Under the pieces are notes generated by a model. The model saw only the letters and a program-made list of their open reading frames with translations, was not told where the DNA came from and did no database searches. Source: Phoronis australis (Eukaryota > Phoronida > Phoronidae). Taken from it: a stretch of DNA of 64,000 nt. Shown one piece after another: positions 34,741-44,905 of the stretch. The translations under genes and the position numbers were made by a program. The DNA lies in assembly GCA_002633005.1 (NCBI GenBank), contig NMRA01000272.1, positions 62,001 through 126,000 on the forward strand, read 5' to 3'. Positions within the stretch are counted from its first letter, which is position 1. Every line of letters begins with the position of its first letter.

Positions 34741-36673
34741 GTACCATATTAAAACCATTTTTGCAGTAGGAAAAAGGTACCATATGCAGTGTTTTTAACT
34801 TCCACAGTGAAACCCGTTGTATTCATGGGAAAAACTTTGCTTTGGTAGGGATTTTTTCAAGCACCATTTTGAAAAGAAATTGTTTGAGAAAAATCACCCA
34901 GTTGAGTGTCGTATCTTGTATAAACCTGTGGGAGTACACCCTTGGAATGGTTTTAGGAGGGTACTCTGAAAGCCCAAGGATGGTGGAATGAACCCTATCC
35001 CTATACCTAACAATGTGAGTTGAACATCTTGGAAAGTACAAGCACAATTGTTATTTCAGAATGCGCTTATCAGGTGGTGTCTTCTAGCTTCCAGATTTCC
35101 TTCGAATTAAATCCCTTAAAGCTGCTATAAATGCGTCTTATGTGAAAAAGAATAAATTTTGATCTGAACAAATTACCACTATATACAGGAATTGGAATGA
35201 CTATAAGAGGAAAATTTTCCAGGTGATCTATCATTTCACAAATAGGCTTGTGTGATAGAAATATTTTTGTGTTGTAAAATTAAACTGAAATAAATGTTTT
35301 TGCATGAATCAAGTTAGCCAAAAATGACAAAAAGAAGCTGGAAATCGAATAAGAGGAAATAAAAACAAAAAGGAAAATTCCAAGCCCTGTATATATCCCT
35401 GTCTCAACTTGTTCGATAGTGGACTTGGAAGAATTCAAACTTTGTTATTGCTCAAAGCCATAGTTATTGCACCAGGTCTTAAGCAATAACAAACTATCAG
35501 TTCAACCGAAGCCAATATACCACATGTAATCTCAGTAAGGAACAGTACGACATCAAGAGTCTAATCACGAGCGCACACATGAAGATTGACATCAGACACT
35601 AGTATCCAAATCCAATGCCAATTTTCATGTGAGTGCTTGTGATTTTTGCTACTAATTTGGTCAAAAACAACATTGTTTGTACCAGACCAATCTTATATTG
35701 TTACGTGACGATTCCAACTAAGAGGTTGGCTTAATAGCAGCTAGAAAAATGGTACAATTTGTGGATACGGAACTTCAAAAGGGTTTATTTTTTCAACACA
35801 GTTTAGTACAGATGTTTTATTATTCTCCACATATCATTTAAATGCTTTTTGGACTAAACAAATTCCAGCCCAGTCTTGTATGGATTGATTTAAAACCCTG
35901 AAAAGGGATTATGCGATCATGTTTTGGGAATACACCTCTAGAGTGAAACTTTCAATTCAAATCAAACTCGAAATTGTTTTTGTCACTTCTAGTCTACTTT
36001 CTTGGGAGATCAAGATAGTACTTAATGACCAATAGATTTGAGCTAAAATTTGAGTAAAAACTCAAGATTTCTAGCAAAACCTCTTACTCAAACTCTTAGC
36101 TCTAATGCTGGGATCATTAATTGCCGTCAATAAGCACATAGAATAAAAGAAACTTATCTCAAGTTCAAACAAAACTAGAATAGAAAATAACAAAAATAAT
36201 TCTGAGTAAAAAGTTGAAACCCAGGGAACTGGTGTTAATTTCATAATGGTTTATGCTTTCACAAAGCAGGGAATGTGCAACTTGAATGGCAGTCGTGTCT
36301 TTAGTAACCTATTCCCATAGCAACACTGGTGTAGTCAGAATTATTCAAAAGGTTGCTAAACTTGAAATTGTTGGCAACCAATGACTGTAATGTGAGGCAA
36401 CTTGGAAGCACTGCATGAACAGGGGACAGGGACAGGGAAGCTAGGCAAGAACAAAACTGAAATGAGTTTCTATCAGGGGAAGGGTTTGCAATGACGAGGG
36501 GATAGCCCTGTTGTGCACCCACGGCTATGTTAATACCCAGACTAAGTACTCAAGTTTATCGCTAAACTAAACCATATTTCTAATCAATACATCTGCAAAA
36601 TAAAGTTCCCAATGGTTAGATAAATTTCTTGGCATGTTGTGTGTTTTGTGGCTTATGGGTATGCTATTTCTAG
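34741..36673. other. Probable intron, no feature recognised
   Basis: AT-rich sequence without recognisable repeats. An AATAAA occurs near 35150 but no coding exon is firmly tied to it. Confidence 0.35.
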
Positions 36674-36769
36674 GAACACATTAATGATGTCAACGTGAGG
36701 GTGTTTGCCAGTGCGAATGTTCTGAAGCATTTCACACTGCCCAACTCTTGCCACGAGGAGGCCCCCTCA
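36674..36769 (+). CDS. Candidate fourth exon of the unknown gene
   Basis: Acceptor TATTTCTAG and donor CTCA|GTAAGA bound exactly 32 open codons in phase 0, reading EHINDVNVRVFASANVLKHF and ending NSCHEEAPS. It is clearly more GC-rich than its surroundings, as expected for an exon. It follows the candidate third exon in the required phase. Further exons were not found. No family recognised. Confidence 0.5.
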
Positions 36770-38115
36770 GTAAGAGTCAAATTTGTAATTTTGAAAAAGT
36801 GTTCGAAAAGACCGAAATGTTGACTAAAATCACTGCTGTATTATGTAGATCATAACCACAAGAATGAAACACTAGCATGTTGCTCAAAACACTGAGCAAA
36901 ACATAATGTAACATACAGGGCACTCCCACTTTGAGAACCAGTGTTTTCTACTGTATAACAAGAACCTATTTTTCACTGAATAGCAGGCGTTAAAACTTGT
37001 TCTCAAAATTTGGATTGCCAGTGAGTGACTATTGCCTGGATAACAATCCTACCCAAGTAACGCACAAGAAACTGTCAATTTGGGTTTAAAATCTTTGAAG
37101 TACCTTGAGCTCCCAATTTTGAAATGTGAGATGTTTTTGCAACTAGTAGTCATTTTAACGAACCAGGTTTTTAAAGTTCGCTTGCTTACAATCTCTAACT
37201 CCAGGATGCTTTGATTACAGCGAACCTTAGTAGTTTCAGAATGTTTTAGAATGGTTCTTAGATCTTGTTTTGCAATTAGACTGATATTTATAGATGACTG
37301 TTTCAAACTTTACAACACTTGACATCATGTGAACGTGGAAAGAAAAAATGAAGCAGTCGACCAGTCGGGGTCCAGGAGAGAGGAGACTTGCATAGATTTC
37401 ATATGATCAAATGTGACACTCTGACCAGTGACTCGGGAATTGCAAAAGTCACCACGAAAGGGTGAATTTCCAAATAAATTCCACACAAAAATATTTACTT
37501 TTTGGTTGGAACTGTACAAAATGATCCATTTTAGCACCAAAACCACTGAAAGTTTCATATGTAACTGAGGTTTGTTGTTTTAAAAAGAATACAGCCCAGA
37601 GAGCTTTTTGACGAAATTCAATTCCCTGTAAATAATAGCTTTACATAATTATGTTATCAGAAAAGTTGATTCTTCCATTGAGGCTCTCACCAAAATGGGT
37701 CAGTTTTAATCACTGTTCCAACTCATAAAAGGGTGAGGTTTTATCTTGCTGACTATACAAAAGAGTGTGTATAATCCTAATTTCACAGCAACAAACACCC
37801 TCCGAAATAATTGAATACTCTGTACGACTGTAGGATGGCAGTCAGAGGCACTGCTGAATGGCACCGACAAAAGCAATGTCAGTCATTATAAAACTCGTGC
37901 TAGACTGGTTAAGAGTGTTTAGGACCATTGACTGTATTTTTATGCTCCTAACTTCTGTGGGTAATGACAAGTATGCCAGTGTACTATACATTACAATGAC
38001 AATGTCAGTTGTCATGAATAGCAGTATTTCAGCACATATCCTTATCTGACCTAATAATTCAACCTTCACGGTAATCACGGGAGCTTCCTTAACGTACATG
38101 AACATGTTAACATAG
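36770..38115. other. No gene recognised; contains one hairpin repeat
   Basis: This holds the second hairpin repeat at 36931-37009. Otherwise it is AT-rich without a supportable exon on either strand. Confidence 0.35.
36931..37009. repeat. Hairpin repeat, AACCAGTT...AACTGGTT family, copy 2
   Basis: TTGAGAACCAGT opens and ACTTGTTCTCAAAAT closes the element. The loop is longer than in the other copies because a CTACTGTATAACA / CACTGAATAGCA segment is partly duplicated. Confidence 0.55.
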
Positions 38116-38121
38116 GAGAGG

Positions 38122-38859
38122 GGGTAATTGTTTACAATATGATGACAATGACTTAGACCTATGATTTTGGTATCGTTCGATTCTTCGCACCGTCATCTTT
38201 CCAAAAATATATGAAATGATCCCCTACCGCGTTTCCTCCCTATTTTATCGTCGAATTTCATTTGGCACTATTTCCCGGTGGACACCGCCATGTTAGCTCA
38301 ACTCAAGATTACAGCGACACCTACTGTTAATGAATGAAACAGCATCATTGAATATGAATGGTGTTTGCCTGCGCGAGATTTCCGCTAAAGTTTTCCTGAC
38401 ATAATATTGATGAACAGGTAGAAGCATTGAAATTACCTTTTCCATTTTTTTAGAATTGTGACCATTCGACCATTTTTCCACGAAACTGTCTGAAGTAATA
38501 CTATTTTCAAAAATTTGGACCTCAAAAACAACCTTCGCTGTTTTGGCGGATTCTTGCTAGCAGATGCGTATATCATAGGATCGAATTCGAATCCTTGGTT
38601 CCGTAACTCGGGCAGGGGATTGACGGCTCTCGGTCAATTTGAACTTATGAAAAGCGACGATCTGCAAGTCGGTAGATTAATTCAGTTTTTGACCGACAGG
38701 TGACTCCTTCCATTCAATATGGCGGTATTACTACAGCGTACCAGGAAATAGTACTAGGAGAAATTTCTGAGTATATTTGGAAAGATAACATTGCGAGGAA
38801 TCGAACGATACCAAAATCATATGTCTAAGTCATTGTCGTCATATTGTAAACAATTACCC
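38122..38859. mobile_element. 738-bp inverted-repeat element with likely GAGAGG target duplication
   Basis: The terminal inverted repeats start GGGTAATTGTTTACAATATG and are matched almost perfectly for about 70 bases, weakening inward over about 140. GAGAGG lies immediately outside both ends (38116-38121 and 38860-38865), consistent with a 6-base target duplication. No transposase is visible, so this is a MITE or foldback element. The high match between arms suggests that it is younger than most repeats here. Confidence 0.85.
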
Positions 38860-38865
38860 GAGAGG

Positions 38866-39330
38866 GTGTGCCCTGAAAAGATTGAGGCAATCTCCCGTGG
38901 CCACTTAGCTACTCCTTTCCCGCTATTCGGTGCTATAGTGTGCCTAAAATGACTGTTGTTGTGAATGGCCTAGGCTATCTCTTCCACAAATTATTTCGTA
39001 AAATGTCACATCACTTCAGAATACAGCATAATATACAAGATAATTATCATTAAATGTTTCGTATGCGTTACTGCTGATGTATTCCTTGACTCGTTAGCTT
39101 TGAAATGCGGTAGTTTGACGAGAACAGAGAGATTTAAACAGCTAAAATCCATCGACATTCTTCCCTTACTGGAAGTCGCCATGTTAGTGAACTAGTTTGA
39201 CCTATTATTCAACTGACCAATAGAATGCCTTGTTTCTTGAAATCGGAACAGCCAATGGTATTCCAAGAATGCACATGAAAAAGTGCGCTGTAGCAGACCC
39301 CAACCAACCTCGAGGGAGGGTCTGTGCAGG
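38866..39330. other. No feature recognised
   Basis: AT-rich spacer without a supportable gene or repeat. Confidence 0.35.
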
Positions 39331-39339
39331 AGACTAGGG

Positions 39340-39475
39340 TTCCTGAATGAATTGTACTTCCGGGTTCGCGGCAAGTTCAAAATGGCGGTGGTTCTTCGGG
39401 TGCGAATCGTGAGTGGCGCGTTCATTTAAACTTTTTTCGAGTACGGATCGTGTATTAGTTATGAGGTAGGTACTT
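39340..39475 (+). promoter_or_regulatory. GC-richer patch with AAAATGGCGG motif, possible promoter
   Basis: A CpG-containing patch holds AAAATGGCGGTGG at about 39380, a YY1-like motif often at animal start sites. The overlapping ATG opens nine codons to a donor-like ATC|GTGAGT. A second donor (GAG|GTAGGT) follows near 39464. Whether a first exon starts here is unknown. Confidence 0.25.
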
Positions 39476-40100
39476 CTTGGATCCTTATAACATTCTCTAA
39501 CCATGTAATAAGGGTTAACAACGCGTGAGAGAAGGACTTTAAAGTAATACAGTTGTAGCAGTGTACATGTAAATACCACTCAACATGCAACCACGGCAGG
39601 TCTCAACATCTGGAACAGGACTGTTCATTATATGACACTTCTGTCTCAGCTTTCAGTTTCTATATATTATATCGTCTGCAACTCAGGCACCGATTCTTCG
39701 CCGATATCAAACATTGTTGTCACTGGCCATGACAGCACCCGATACTATCGGCGACAGTATTACACGAGCAGCAACGACGACCGTCCCAGCAACACGTGAA
39801 CCATCCATGCTACAGAATCCGTAGCCAGCCAGCTACGTGTAGGCCTAGCTGTATCAACAGACTGTCGTATATTTAGTATACAGCTATGTACCAAGGCTAC
39901 AGAATCCGTAGAAATGCGACAACGTGCCTGCAATCACGCTACAGCAAGCATATTCGCCGGAGCTGTCATCAACTGTGGAACTTCTAACGTTCGTGAAAAC
40001 AGACGACGTGTAGGCTACGCGCTCCGGTCAATGACCTAGTTTCATGAATGAGTGCTGTTACCCGATGAGGATTTTACAATGTTATAAATATTCTTGTTAT

Positions 40101-40200
40101 TACTTGGCGGAATTCTTCCGCCAAGTATGTTGCTTTGACAGCAAGTTTTTTACTTGGCGGAATTCTTCCGCCAAGTATGTTGCTTTGACAGCAAGTTTTT
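40101..40200. repeat. Two exact 50-base tandem units beside an assembly gap
   Basis: Each unit contains ACTTGGCGGAA-TTC-TTCCGCCAAGT, a palindrome of 11-base arms, followed by ATGTTGCTTTGACAGCAAG. The same start is the left end of the element at 45174. A third unit begins (TAC) and runs into the N at 40204. Confidence 0.85.
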
Positions 40201-40203
40201 TAC

Positions 40204-40204
40204 N
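40204..40204. other. Single N: assembly join or uncalled base
   Basis: The N follows two identical tandem units of a repeat end, a typical place for a collapsed or misjoined assembly. Confidence 0.7.
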
Positions 40205-40719
40205 TCATATCTTCTATTAGAAGGAAAACGGTTCCCTCAACCTTAGGCTAGAAGTATGCTTGACAGACCCATGAACCTGTGATCTGAGTTTAAAATTGCT
40301 GAAAGTATCAAAATTAAAAAGGCTTGAAAGGTTTGAAGTTGTCTCAAAAAATTGTATATTTTACAGACAAGTGATACGTTTAAAGAATTGTTATGGCTAG
40401 GGATAAAAAATAAAGACAGTTTTATGCAATACTCATTATATACACCCTTGGTTTCTGAAAATAGTGATTATTTACTTTTATGTGAAACTGTAGACCAATC
40501 ACCATATATTTTTGAAAAACAGGGTTAACATTTTTGATCCAATCTGGAGTACTTAATTATTCATATTTCAATATTTGTTCCAGGTTCAGTGACATTTTAA
40601 GGCCAATTCAAGCTGTATCATAGACAAGCTTTGTTACTCCGTTGTCTTCCCACAGCACTTCCACACACCAGCAGTGCTGCATGGCACAATGTGCAAGTCA
40701 GTGGCCCTGGAGAAATGTG

Positions 40720-41890
40720 AATCGCTTTTCACTTTGTCCAACGGTGAAATAGATGGTCAGGCGGTTGGTTTCAGTTGTTTTTTCTTGCCTGTAACAGAAA
40801 ATCAGGTGCTGAATTTCTGAATTACGTTCAATTCTCTCAGGTTATTGCTGAAGGATTGCTTTTCACTTTGTCCAACAGTGAAATAGATGGTCAGGCGGTT
40901 GGTTTCAGTTGTTTTTTCTTGCCTGTAAGAGAATAGAAATATTAGCAAATTATAAAAGAAAAGACAAGACAAAACTACTTTTGTAAGGCAGAACATACTT
41001 GACATTTCATGTTTATGTGTAGAAACTAATAACCTTTGTACCCAAGTCTTATTTAATATCTGCATAAAAATATGTGAAACAGGCTAAAAGTGATTTAACA
41101 ATGTGTATTTTTCATGACACTTAAAATTGCTTCTGATCTCAACTAGTAAAATTCATTCTAGGAGTCAATTTTTTTCCAATGCAATGTTACCACATTTACT
41201 GAATTAAGGCTTATTCAAGTTAATTCGATAACTGAGCTGGTGGTCCTGGTGGTGGGGTCCACGATAAAATAAGGAAACTCACTCATCTAGAGAATTTTAT
41301 TGGAAACAGCATAGTTTTGAAGAGAAACTGCTGTGAAAAAGTCACTCTTGACTTCTGTGCAGCACGTACCATACACCTCTTATTTTGGGAGCACTCCCAC
41401 CCAGGAGAATATGAATATGTGCTGCTAGCCTACCCGGCATTGGGTGAGTTTCCAAAAAGAAACACTTAGTTCCACTCAATAAAACTGTTATTCAGTGGGG
41501 TAACTGGTGGGGATAACATCACCGAACGATGTTGATAGAAACTGATTGCTAAAAACTTACCAAGTAATGTTGTGTAGTCTCCGAATGGAACTGCATAGTC
41601 ATAGAGCAGACACGGGGCTTCAGCATTCACGCACTTTTTGTCAGTTAGTTGACTTTGTTGACCGCAATTGTCCACGAATATAGTAACCTTAGGTCTTTTG
41701 GGAATTTGTGGCCACCTGTCGAAGACTTGCACCAGGGAAATTAGCAGTAATAAGGCTTAGCGCGACGACGTATTTTGACAAAAATTCCATCTTTTACCAG
41801 TTGTTTACCTGCAGACAGCCACGCATGCGCAATTTAATCACCACTAGTACAGCAGCGACACCACGAGGAGAATTCTCCGAATAGCCCCAT
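40720..41890 (-). mobile_element. Second copy of the GGGGCTATTCGGA element, inverted and 3'-incomplete
   Basis: Read on the minus strand from 41890, the sequence starts GGGGCTATTCGGAGAATTCT and runs colinear with 14756 to about 15790 at high similarity. This covers the THAP-like block (about 41699-41775), the donor near 41563 and the acceptor TTACAG near 40925. The FPWCKSS / HKFPKD pattern recurs, and the tryptophan that is cysteine in the other copy is present here. A 76-base segment covering the second exon is duplicated (40720-40803 and 40855-40930). The far inverted end was not found. The copy sits in an ACTR6 intron or downstream flank. Confidence 0.75.
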
Positions 41891-42159
41891 TCAAATGCTA
41901 CTTTGGGCTTCTGGCCTTAGATGTGAAAAATGTTGAACTAAGTAAATTGATCAGGCAAGGAAAATTTGTGTGGTATCCTGGCAGGCTCAATCAAATGTTC
42001 TAATATACATGTCGTCATCTCAGCCTTCCCATTGACTTTAGCATTGCATTTTATAAGCGGTTCACTCAATGTTAGTAGTTTAATTCAATCATAATTCACT
42101 TCTGCAAGACACCAATTACAATTTGTAACTGGTAAGTAGTTTAACTATTAAACAGTTAC
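41891..42159. other. Intron downstream of ACTR6 exon 4
   Basis: No coding segment was seen on either strand; the donor of exon 4 (AATG|GTAACT) lies at the right edge, reading leftward. Confidence 0.4.
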
Positions 42160-42283
42160 CATTGGCTCTGAGTATTGACTGGAATTCATACTCCTCAAAT
42201 AAGATTTCATCAACTGCTTCTTGCAAACTTAAAAAATTGAAATATGGTTCTGTTAGAATAATACCGCTTGATGAAAAATCCAC
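42160..42283 (-). CDS. ACTR6: ACTR6 exon 4 (actin-related protein 6)
   Basis: On the minus strand an acceptor (ATATTTCAG) at 42284 and donor (AATG|GTAACT) bound 124 bases. The exon reads VDFSSSGIILTEPYFNF, then LQEAVDEILFEEYEFQSILR, closely matching the ARP6 segment with TEPYFNF and NEILFEEYQFQ. ARP6 is an actin-fold subunit of the SRCAP/SWR1 chromatin remodeller that deposits H2A.Z in the nucleus. It starts in phase 0 after exon 3 and ends in phase 1. Exons encoding the rest of the actin fold, beginning with the RYFRDN-like segment, should lie at lower coordinates but were not found. Confidence 0.93.
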
Positions 42284-42344
42284 CTGAAATATAAACAAAA
42301 TAGATAAGAAAATTACAAACTTTCAGAAAAGTCAAGTGACACAA

Positions 42345-42575
42345 GAAATACTTGGGCACAAGAGTTCTGGCACAATGTGGACGCCAAGTTTCACACCAAA
42401 CCTACACACGACCACAAACATTTTAAGGCTGCTCTGCATGCCACCTGTTAGCCATACCACATGACCTAATCAATAAAAGTCTGAAAAAATTTCTGCCACG
42501 ACCATGACTGAAACCCAGGACCTACAATTAACGATTCAGACGCTAGAACCCACTAAGCCATCAAGACCACTGGTC
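42345..42575 (-). mobile_element. tRNA-derived SINE
   Basis: On the minus strand the head has an A box TGGCTTAGTGGG (about 42551-42562) and a B-box-like GGTCCTGGGTTTCAGTC (42506-42522), at the spacing of a tRNA internal promoter. A body of about 150 bases follows. The B box has drifted and there is no tRNA fold end, so it is a SINE rather than a tRNA gene. It sits in the intron between ACTR6 exons 3 and 4. Confidence 0.65.
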
Positions 42576-43118
42576 AAACACAAAAACCGCTCAGTCTTAA
42601 TAGTGGGCATCCTGCTCTTGAACTCCTGAATGTATATAAATATGTAAAACTTATACCGGAGTGAAATAAAGCTTTACATATTCATATAAACCTAAACAAA
42701 TTAAAGTCACTGTAAACCATGAGCAGGAACCTGTTTCTCAATGAGTTCATTGGCTTTTGTCTTTTGACTTTTAGCTAAAAACCAGTCTGCAAATGGCTTA
42801 GCTTGTTTCTCACAAAAACTGGCTGAAAGTCAGAAAAAGTCAGAAATTTGTTCTTATGCTCCACACAACTATTTCAGTACTTGGGAAAAAATGCAATTGA
42901 TGTTGTTCAGATATGGGAAAATAAGAAAGTAAGAGAATGACCCCCTGGCATAGCTTTTTGAGACACTGTTAAATTCACTGTAAGTTTAAGTCAAGAGAAG
43001 CTGATAAGTTTGAATGTGAGAGTGAATGGTTTATCTTCCTCACGTGATTTGTTAATTTTTATTGTTTCATTGAAATACATTTAAGAAACAACAGCAACGT
43101 GTAGTTCTGAAATTTGCC
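42576..43118. other. ACTR6 intron sequence, nothing recognised
   Basis: AT-rich intronic sequence with no repeat structure visible by eye. Confidence 0.4.
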
Positions 43119-43830
43119 CACAAGAGCACCACAAATGGTGTGCTCCTGTGGGAGTGTTTAGTATCACAAAAATAGCCATTAGGTGGCACAGAATATGTCA
43201 AACCCGTCCAAAAATGGGACGATGGTGTCATCATTCTAATACAAAACTATTTTTCAAATTTCATGAAGATCAACCAAGGAACTCCAAAGAAACAGAGGCA
43301 AACAAAAACAATATAATTGACACTAGGGGGGCACAGTTACAGTCCGATTGTTCTGAAACTAGTGGTCATATGTTGCCAACTCCATAGGATGAGTGTCATC
43401 TGCCAAATTTCGAAAAGATACTTCGAAGAGTAAGGAGATACAGCCGTAAACGCGAAAAAACAAAATTGACCCTAGGCAACAACAGAGTAGTTGAACCCGT
43501 CCAAAAATCAACAAAAGTGGCTACAAGGTGGCGTAAAATATGTCAAATCTGACCAAAAATGGAATGGCATCGCCATCCCCTTAATAAAAGCCTATTTCAT
43601 GAACTTCCATCAGGAACTTCAAAGATACAGAGGCAAATGTAAAAAAACTGAAATTGCAACTAACAATGGAACACTGTGGTTGTCCGATCGAAATTCCTCA
43701 TCACCTGCTGTCAGCTCCATAGGAACACACTAGCTAAATTTCAGTAAGATCCTGCTAGGGGTTTAGGAGATATAGCAGTGGACACCGGACAATGAATGCT
43801 GGATGCCCAGACAGAGATGACGACAATATG
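43119..43830. repeat. Hairpin plus two diverged 345-base tandem units
   Basis: It opens with a stem-loop (about 43120-43153: CCCACAAGAGCACCA / TGGTGTGCTCCTGTGGG). Two units follow, each with a segment AGGTGGC(A/G)(C/T)A(G/A)AATATGTCAAA, an ATTTCATGAA(G/C)-type block, AGATACAGAGGCAAA-like and CAGCTCCATAGGA-like blocks, and a CGTAAACGCG or GGACACCGGACAATG end. Order and spacing are conserved while sequence is about three-quarters alike. No coding content. Confidence 0.65.
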
Positions 43831-43945
43831 CACCAACAAAATTATAAATATGTGCGCGAATAAAAATATTTCAGAAAATCGCTTCAAATAAGGGTTAAAT
43901 GGCAAGATTTACAAAGCAAATTGAAGCTGTAATAGGCTGATATAA

Positions 43946-44622
43946 GGCCTGTTCACGCAACTCTTTTTTGCAGAAAATTTTGCACAATATTTTGCGGAAT
44001 CAGGATTGTGGAAAAAAACTGTCACGCAAACGCAAAAATACCGCAATCCCTGTTTCACCAAATTTTGGGGAGTTTATTACGGAAAAACGCTTCAGACGCT
44101 GGGACAGTTGTTTACACAACCTTGATAATTAATTACTCGTCACATACTTGATACAAACCAGAAGATTGACGACGCGTTTATTGCACTGTGAATGGTACAA
44201 GAATTCCCGCTTTATTTCAAAAAAACTCTCTAAATCTCTCTCGTCTCGCTTTGTAAAAATTTGGTTTATCTAAAAATGTGGTCAGACGCAGAGTCTGAGT
44301 TACTCATCATCATGTGGCGGGAAGCAGTATTGGATGGCCAGCCAACTGGGACGAAGAAGAATGGACCGGCTTTCGTGGAATCAATATCGAACTTGAGGTA
44401 ACTAGGCAAAATTCAGTTCTGCTCAATCAGTTGATGAGTCATAAGTCCTTGTAAATATCTGCATTCGTGTCAGCGTCATATTCTTTTCCTTCCGTTTTGA
44501 TATTTTCAGTTGACAGAAATTGCGGAACTGACAAGAGTCGCATGAATACTCATGGATTGTAGAAATTTTGGCAGAATGGAATTGCGCATTTTTTCTGCAG
44601 CTTTTCCTCGAGTGAACAGCCC
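43946..44622 (+). mobile_element. 677-bp DNA transposon remnant with TATAA flanks and Myb/SANT-like exon
   Basis: Left end GGCCTGTTCACGC and right end GAGTGAACAGCCC are inverted (10 of 13 positions), and TATAA lies outside both ends (43941-43945 and 44623-44627). It contains a short exon with a Myb/SANT-like DNA-binding start, as found in the accessory protein of PIF/Harbinger elements. Harbinger usually duplicates three bases, so the five-base flank argues for caution over the superfamily. It lies inside the intron between ACTR6 exons 3 and 4. Confidence 0.68.
44276..44397 (+). pseudogene. Myb/SANT-like DNA-binding exon of the transposon
   Basis: From the ATG the frame reads MWSDAESELLIIMWREAV, then GTKKNGPAFVESIS, ending at a donor AG|GTAACT in phase 2. 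The spaced tryptophans and the E-x-LL-I-x-x-W-R-E pattern match the first helix of Myb/SANT-like domains used by Harbinger-type transposons to bind their ends. The remaining helices and any nuclease are missing, so this is a remnant. Confidence 0.6.
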
Positions 44623-44637
44623 TATAAAGTGCCCGTA

Positions 44638-44690
44638 TTTTGAGAACCAGTTTTCTGCACTGAATAACGGGCACCAACTGGTTCTCAAAA
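44638..44690. repeat. Hairpin repeat, AACCAGTT...AACTGGTT family, copy 3
   Basis: Perfect 15-base arms TTTTGAGAACCAGTT and AACTGGTTCTCAAAA enclose a 23-base loop with CTGAATAACGGGCA. It is the cleanest of the three copies. Confidence 0.8.
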
Positions 44691-44776
44691 TGCAACCAAG
44701 TTAGATCAGACCATTGTCAAATAGCCAGTAGGTGTTCTATAACCATACTTTCATATCAAAAAGTCCAACAGCTTAC

Positions 44777-44845
44777 CTTCAAGACATCTTTTCCAAACAT
44801 ATAATCCCAAACTTGTTTCTCTATTTCCCAGTTTGTTAAGTAACC
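44777..44845 (-). CDS. ACTR6: ACTR6 exon 3 (actin-related protein 6)
   Basis: Acceptor (ACATTCCAG) and donor (GAAG|GTAAGC) on the minus strand bound 69 bases, 23 codons, phase 0 at both ends. The protein GYLTNWEIEKQVWDYMFGKD matches the ARP6 segment with GYLVNW and VWDYLFGK. This lies in the N-terminal actin-fold lobe. The acceptor with the first bases of the exon is duplicated 44 bases upstream (see 44833-44905). Confidence 0.93.
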
Positions 44846-44905
44846 CTGGAATGTTCAAAATAAGATGAGGCTCAGTACGTTAAATAACCCTGGAATGTTC
44901 AAAAT
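44833..44905 (-). repeat. Tandem duplication of the exon 3 splice acceptor
   Basis: The segment GTTAAGTAACCCTGGAATGT plus AAAATAAGA recurs as GTTAAATAACCCTGGAATGT at a 44-base period. The upstream copy would place an acceptor at 44889; splicing there reads GYLTY and then TGA, a premature stop. Confidence 0.7.

Noticed and set aside
37049-37306. Minus-strand frame with SSRYFKDF as ACTR6 exon 5
   Set aside because: Only RYF-K/R-D resembles ARP6; the following residues and splice signals do not fit.
41466-41732. Minus-strand frame ending in YTTLLGK as a host gene
   Set aside because: It lies wholly inside the second copy of the inverted-repeat transposon, and the other copy has a different, broken frame.
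42500-42575. tRNA gene on the minus strand
   Set aside because: A and B boxes are present but the B box is altered and no acceptor stem closes; a SINE is more likely.
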